This document shows, in pieces, positions 62,356 to 64,000 of a DNA stretch of 64,000 bases. Both the position numbers and the translations under genes were made by a program. The notes beneath the pieces are model-generated. The model did not search any database. It saw nothing but the letters and a program-made list of their open reading frames with translations, and had not been told where the DNA came from. Source of the stretch: Actinoplanes sp. M2I2 (lineage in GTDB: Bacteria > Actinomycetota > Actinomycetes > Mycobacteriales > Micromonosporaceae); the NCBI RefSeq assembly GCF_023544445.1, contig NZ_JALPVJ010000005.1, positions 248,001 to 312,000 of the forward strand, written 5' to 3'. Within the stretch, counting starts at the first letter, position 1. Every line of letters starts with the position of its first letter.

Positions 62356-64000
62356 AGCCGCGGTCGCGGGCGAGCTTCTCGAAGGCGAGCAGGGACTCGG
62401 GATTGGCCAGCGCCCCCTTGGCCGCGGCCGACTCCACCGGCGTGCCGGTCAGGATGCGCTTGACCGGCACCTCGAGCTTCTTGGCCGACAGCGTGCGCGG
62501 CACCGCTCGTACGGCATGGATCTCGTCGGGGATGTGCCGCGGGGACAGCGCCGCCCGCAGCTCGCCCGCTATCCGCCCGCGCAGCGCGTCGTCGAGCTCG
62601 AGGCCCTCGGCGAGCACCACGAACAACAGCAGCTCGCCGTTCGGGTTGTCGTCCTTCTCGAGGTGCACGACCATGGAGTCGGCGACCTCGGGCAGGCTCT
62701 CGACCACCGAATAGAACTCGGCCGTGCCCAGCCGGACCCCGCCCCGGTTGAGCGTCGCGTCGGAGCGGCCGGTGATGACGCACGAGCCGTCGGCGCCGAT
62801 CGTGATCCAGTCGCCGTGCCGCCACACGCCGGGGAAGTAGTCGAAGTAGGCCTCCCGGTAGCGCTTGCCGTCCGGGTCGTTCCAGAAGCCGACCGGCATG
62901 CTCGGCATGGGCGCGGTGATGACCAGCTCGCCGAGCTCGTCGATCACCGGGCGGCCGTCCGGGTCGTACGCCTCGACGCGCGCGCCCAGGGCCCGGCACG
63001 CGATCTTGCCCTCGACCACGGGCAGCAGGGGCACCGACCCGACGAAGCCGGTGCACACGTCCGTACCGCCGGAAAGCGATTGCAGTTGCAGGCGCGTGCC
63101 GACCGCCTCGTAGACCCAGTCGAACCCCTCGGGCGGCAGCGGCGCGCCGGTCGAGCCGATGCCCTTGAGACCGTCCTTGCGCGGGGTCAGACCGGCCTTG
63201 CGGCAGGCCATGAGGAACGGCGCCGAGGTGCCGAAGTAGGTGATGCCGGCCTCGTCGACCAGATCCCACAGGGTCTCCAGGCCGGGATGGGCCGGGTTGC
63301 CGTCGAACAGCACGATGCCGGCGCCCACGGCCGGGCCACTGACCAGGAAGTTCCACATCATCCAGCCGGTCGTGGTGAACCACAGGAACCGGTCGCCGGG
63401 GCCGAGGTCGTGGTGCAGCGCCAGCATCTTGAGGTGTTCGAGCAGGATGCCGCCGTGGCCGTGCACGATCGGCTTGGGCAAGCCGGTCGTCCCCGAGCTG
63501 TAGAGCACATAGAGCGGGTGGTCGAACGGCACGGACTCGTACGCCATCGGCTCGTCGCCTCGGAGGTCGGCGAACGTGCCGGCCGCCGGATCGAGATAGC
63601 CGATGGTGACGACGTGCTCGAGCGAGGGCAGCGCGGCGGTGATGGCCGCGACCTCCTCGCGCCGGTCGACCGCCTTGGCGCCGTAGCGGTAACCGTCGAC
63701 GGCGACCAGCAGGGTGGGCTCGATCTGCTGCCAGCGGTCGATCACGCTGCGGACGCCGAATTCGGGCGCGCACGACGAGAAGGTGGCGCCGAGGCTGGCT
63801 GTCGCGAGCATCAGGACGTACGTCTCGGGGATGTTGGGGGCGTAGGCGGCGACCCGGTCACCCCGGCCGATGCCGCGGGCCCGCAACCCCGCCCGGACCC
63901 GGCGGACCTCCTCGCGCAGCTGCGCGGCCGTCAGGACCACCGGCTCCCGCGTCTGGCTGTGGGCCAGGACGACCGGGTCGTCGTCGGCCAGGCCGGGCAT
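62354..64000 (-). CDS. Acetoacetyl-CoA synthetase (5' end outside window)
   Basis: The visible 548 residues are an AMP-forming acyl-CoA ligase of the acetoacetate type. It shows the AMP loop YVLYSSGTTGLPKPIVHGHG, WFTTTGWMMWNFLVSGPAVG, SGGTDVCTGFVG, the A8 segment DWITIGADGSCVITGRSDAT, and the C-terminal Lys region RTLSAKKLEVPVKRILTG. Full-length members are about 650 residues, so ~100 N-terminal residues lie beyond the right edge, and the frame runs through base 64000. It makes acetoacetyl-CoA from acetoacetate. Confidence 0.9.
   Translation of the reverse strand: MPGLADDDPVVLAHSQTREPVVLTAAQLREEVRRVRAGLRARGIGRGDRVAAYAPNIPETYVLMLATASLGATFSSCAPEFGVRSVIDRWQQIEPTLLVAVDGYRYGAKAVDRREEVAAITAALPSLEHVVTIGYLDPAAGTFADLRGDEPMAYESVPFDHPLYVLYSSGTTGLPKPIVHGHGGILLEHLKMLALHHDLGPGDRFLWFTTTGWMMWNFLVSGPAVGAGIVLFDGNPAHPGLETLWDLVDEAGITYFGTSAPFLMACRKAGLTPRKDGLKGIGSTGAPLPPEGFDWVYEAVGTRLQLQSLSGGTDVCTGFVGSVPLLPVVEGKIACRALGARVEAYDPDGRPVIDELGELVITAPMPSMPVGFWNDPDGKRYREAYFDYFPGVWRHGDWITIGADGSCVITGRSDATLNRGGVRLGTAEFYSVVESLPEVADSMVVHLEKDDNPNGELLLFVVLAEGLELDDALRGRIAGELRAALSPRHIPDEIHAVRAVPRTLSAKKLEVPVKRILTGTPVESAAAKGALANPESLLAFEKLARDRG

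Overview
This window is high-GC actinobacterial chromosome, most likely from a Micromonosporaceae member related to Actinoplanes (inference from gene content and codon use; no rRNA is present). The evidence is frequent GTG starts, MtrA-MtrB-LpqB, a WhiB regulator, the coenzyme F420 genes fbiA, fbiB and fbiC, tmRNA with smpB, and HPF next to SecA. From about 27 kb to the right end the order (Rv3235-like, secA, hpf, comF, lpqB, mtrB, mtrA ... manA, SIS isomerase, manB, DUF3499, zincin-like protein, whiB ... fbiA, fbiB, manC, glycosyltransferase, TIGR03089) matches, as I remember it, the Mycobacterium tuberculosis Rv3235-Rv3268 neighbourhood.

Layout. 1-10.7 kb: end of an FCD regulator, an F420-type oxidoreductase, two receiver-only response regulators, an exonuclease, class I aldolase, tRNA-Ala(GGC) with a small low-GC islet at its 3' side, YqgE, MTA phosphorylase, a methyltransferase, regulators, and a secreted lysozyme-fold enzyme. 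10.7-17.2 kb is accessory: a translationally coupled vWA/TROVE-like plus ARPP-2-like/Fis-HTH gene pair, a TetR-amidohydrolase pair with three operators, a YefM-YoeB toxin-antitoxin module and a remnant of a RAMA modified-DNA reader, ending at ssrA (tmRNA). 17.2-24 kb: ssrA, smpB, a coiled-coil M23 hydrolase, ftsX, ftsE, prfB. 24-28.3 kb: small regulators, a rhodanese, a membrane protein and an Rv3235-like protein. 28.5-38.7 kb: secA, acetyltransferase, hpf, comF, lpqB-mtrB-mtrA. 38.8-40 kb: a DUF397/DUF5753 regulator pair. 40-41.4 kb: a gene-free, repeat-rich, strongly G-skewed stretch. 41.4-46.4 kb: manA, CDF transporter, SIS isomerase, Trm112-like protein, manB. 46.6-49.8 kb: GAF regulator, aldehyde dehydrogenase, DUF779. 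50-52.4 kb: polysaccharide deacetylase, DUF3499, zincin-like protein, whiB. 52.6-58.5 kb: fbiC, membrane protein, fbiA, fbiB. 58.5-64 kb: Nudix, manC, glycosyltransferase, TIGR03089 protein, and an acetoacetyl-CoA synthetase that runs off the end.

How the genes connect. ManA, ManB and ManC together make GDP-mannose for glycosylation of envelope lipids or polysaccharides. FbiC, FbiA and FbiB make F420, which the LLM-family oxidoreductase at the left end may use. FtsE/FtsX with the adjacent coiled-coil M23 protein look like a septal wall-hydrolysis module. tmRNA and SmpB give ribosome rescue; HPF gives ribosome hibernation. The window is also rich in short tandem repeats in intergenic DNA (periods 8, 26, 31, 37 and 96 bp). 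The most interesting candidate system is the vWA plus ARPP-2-like pair at 11.0-13.6 kb.
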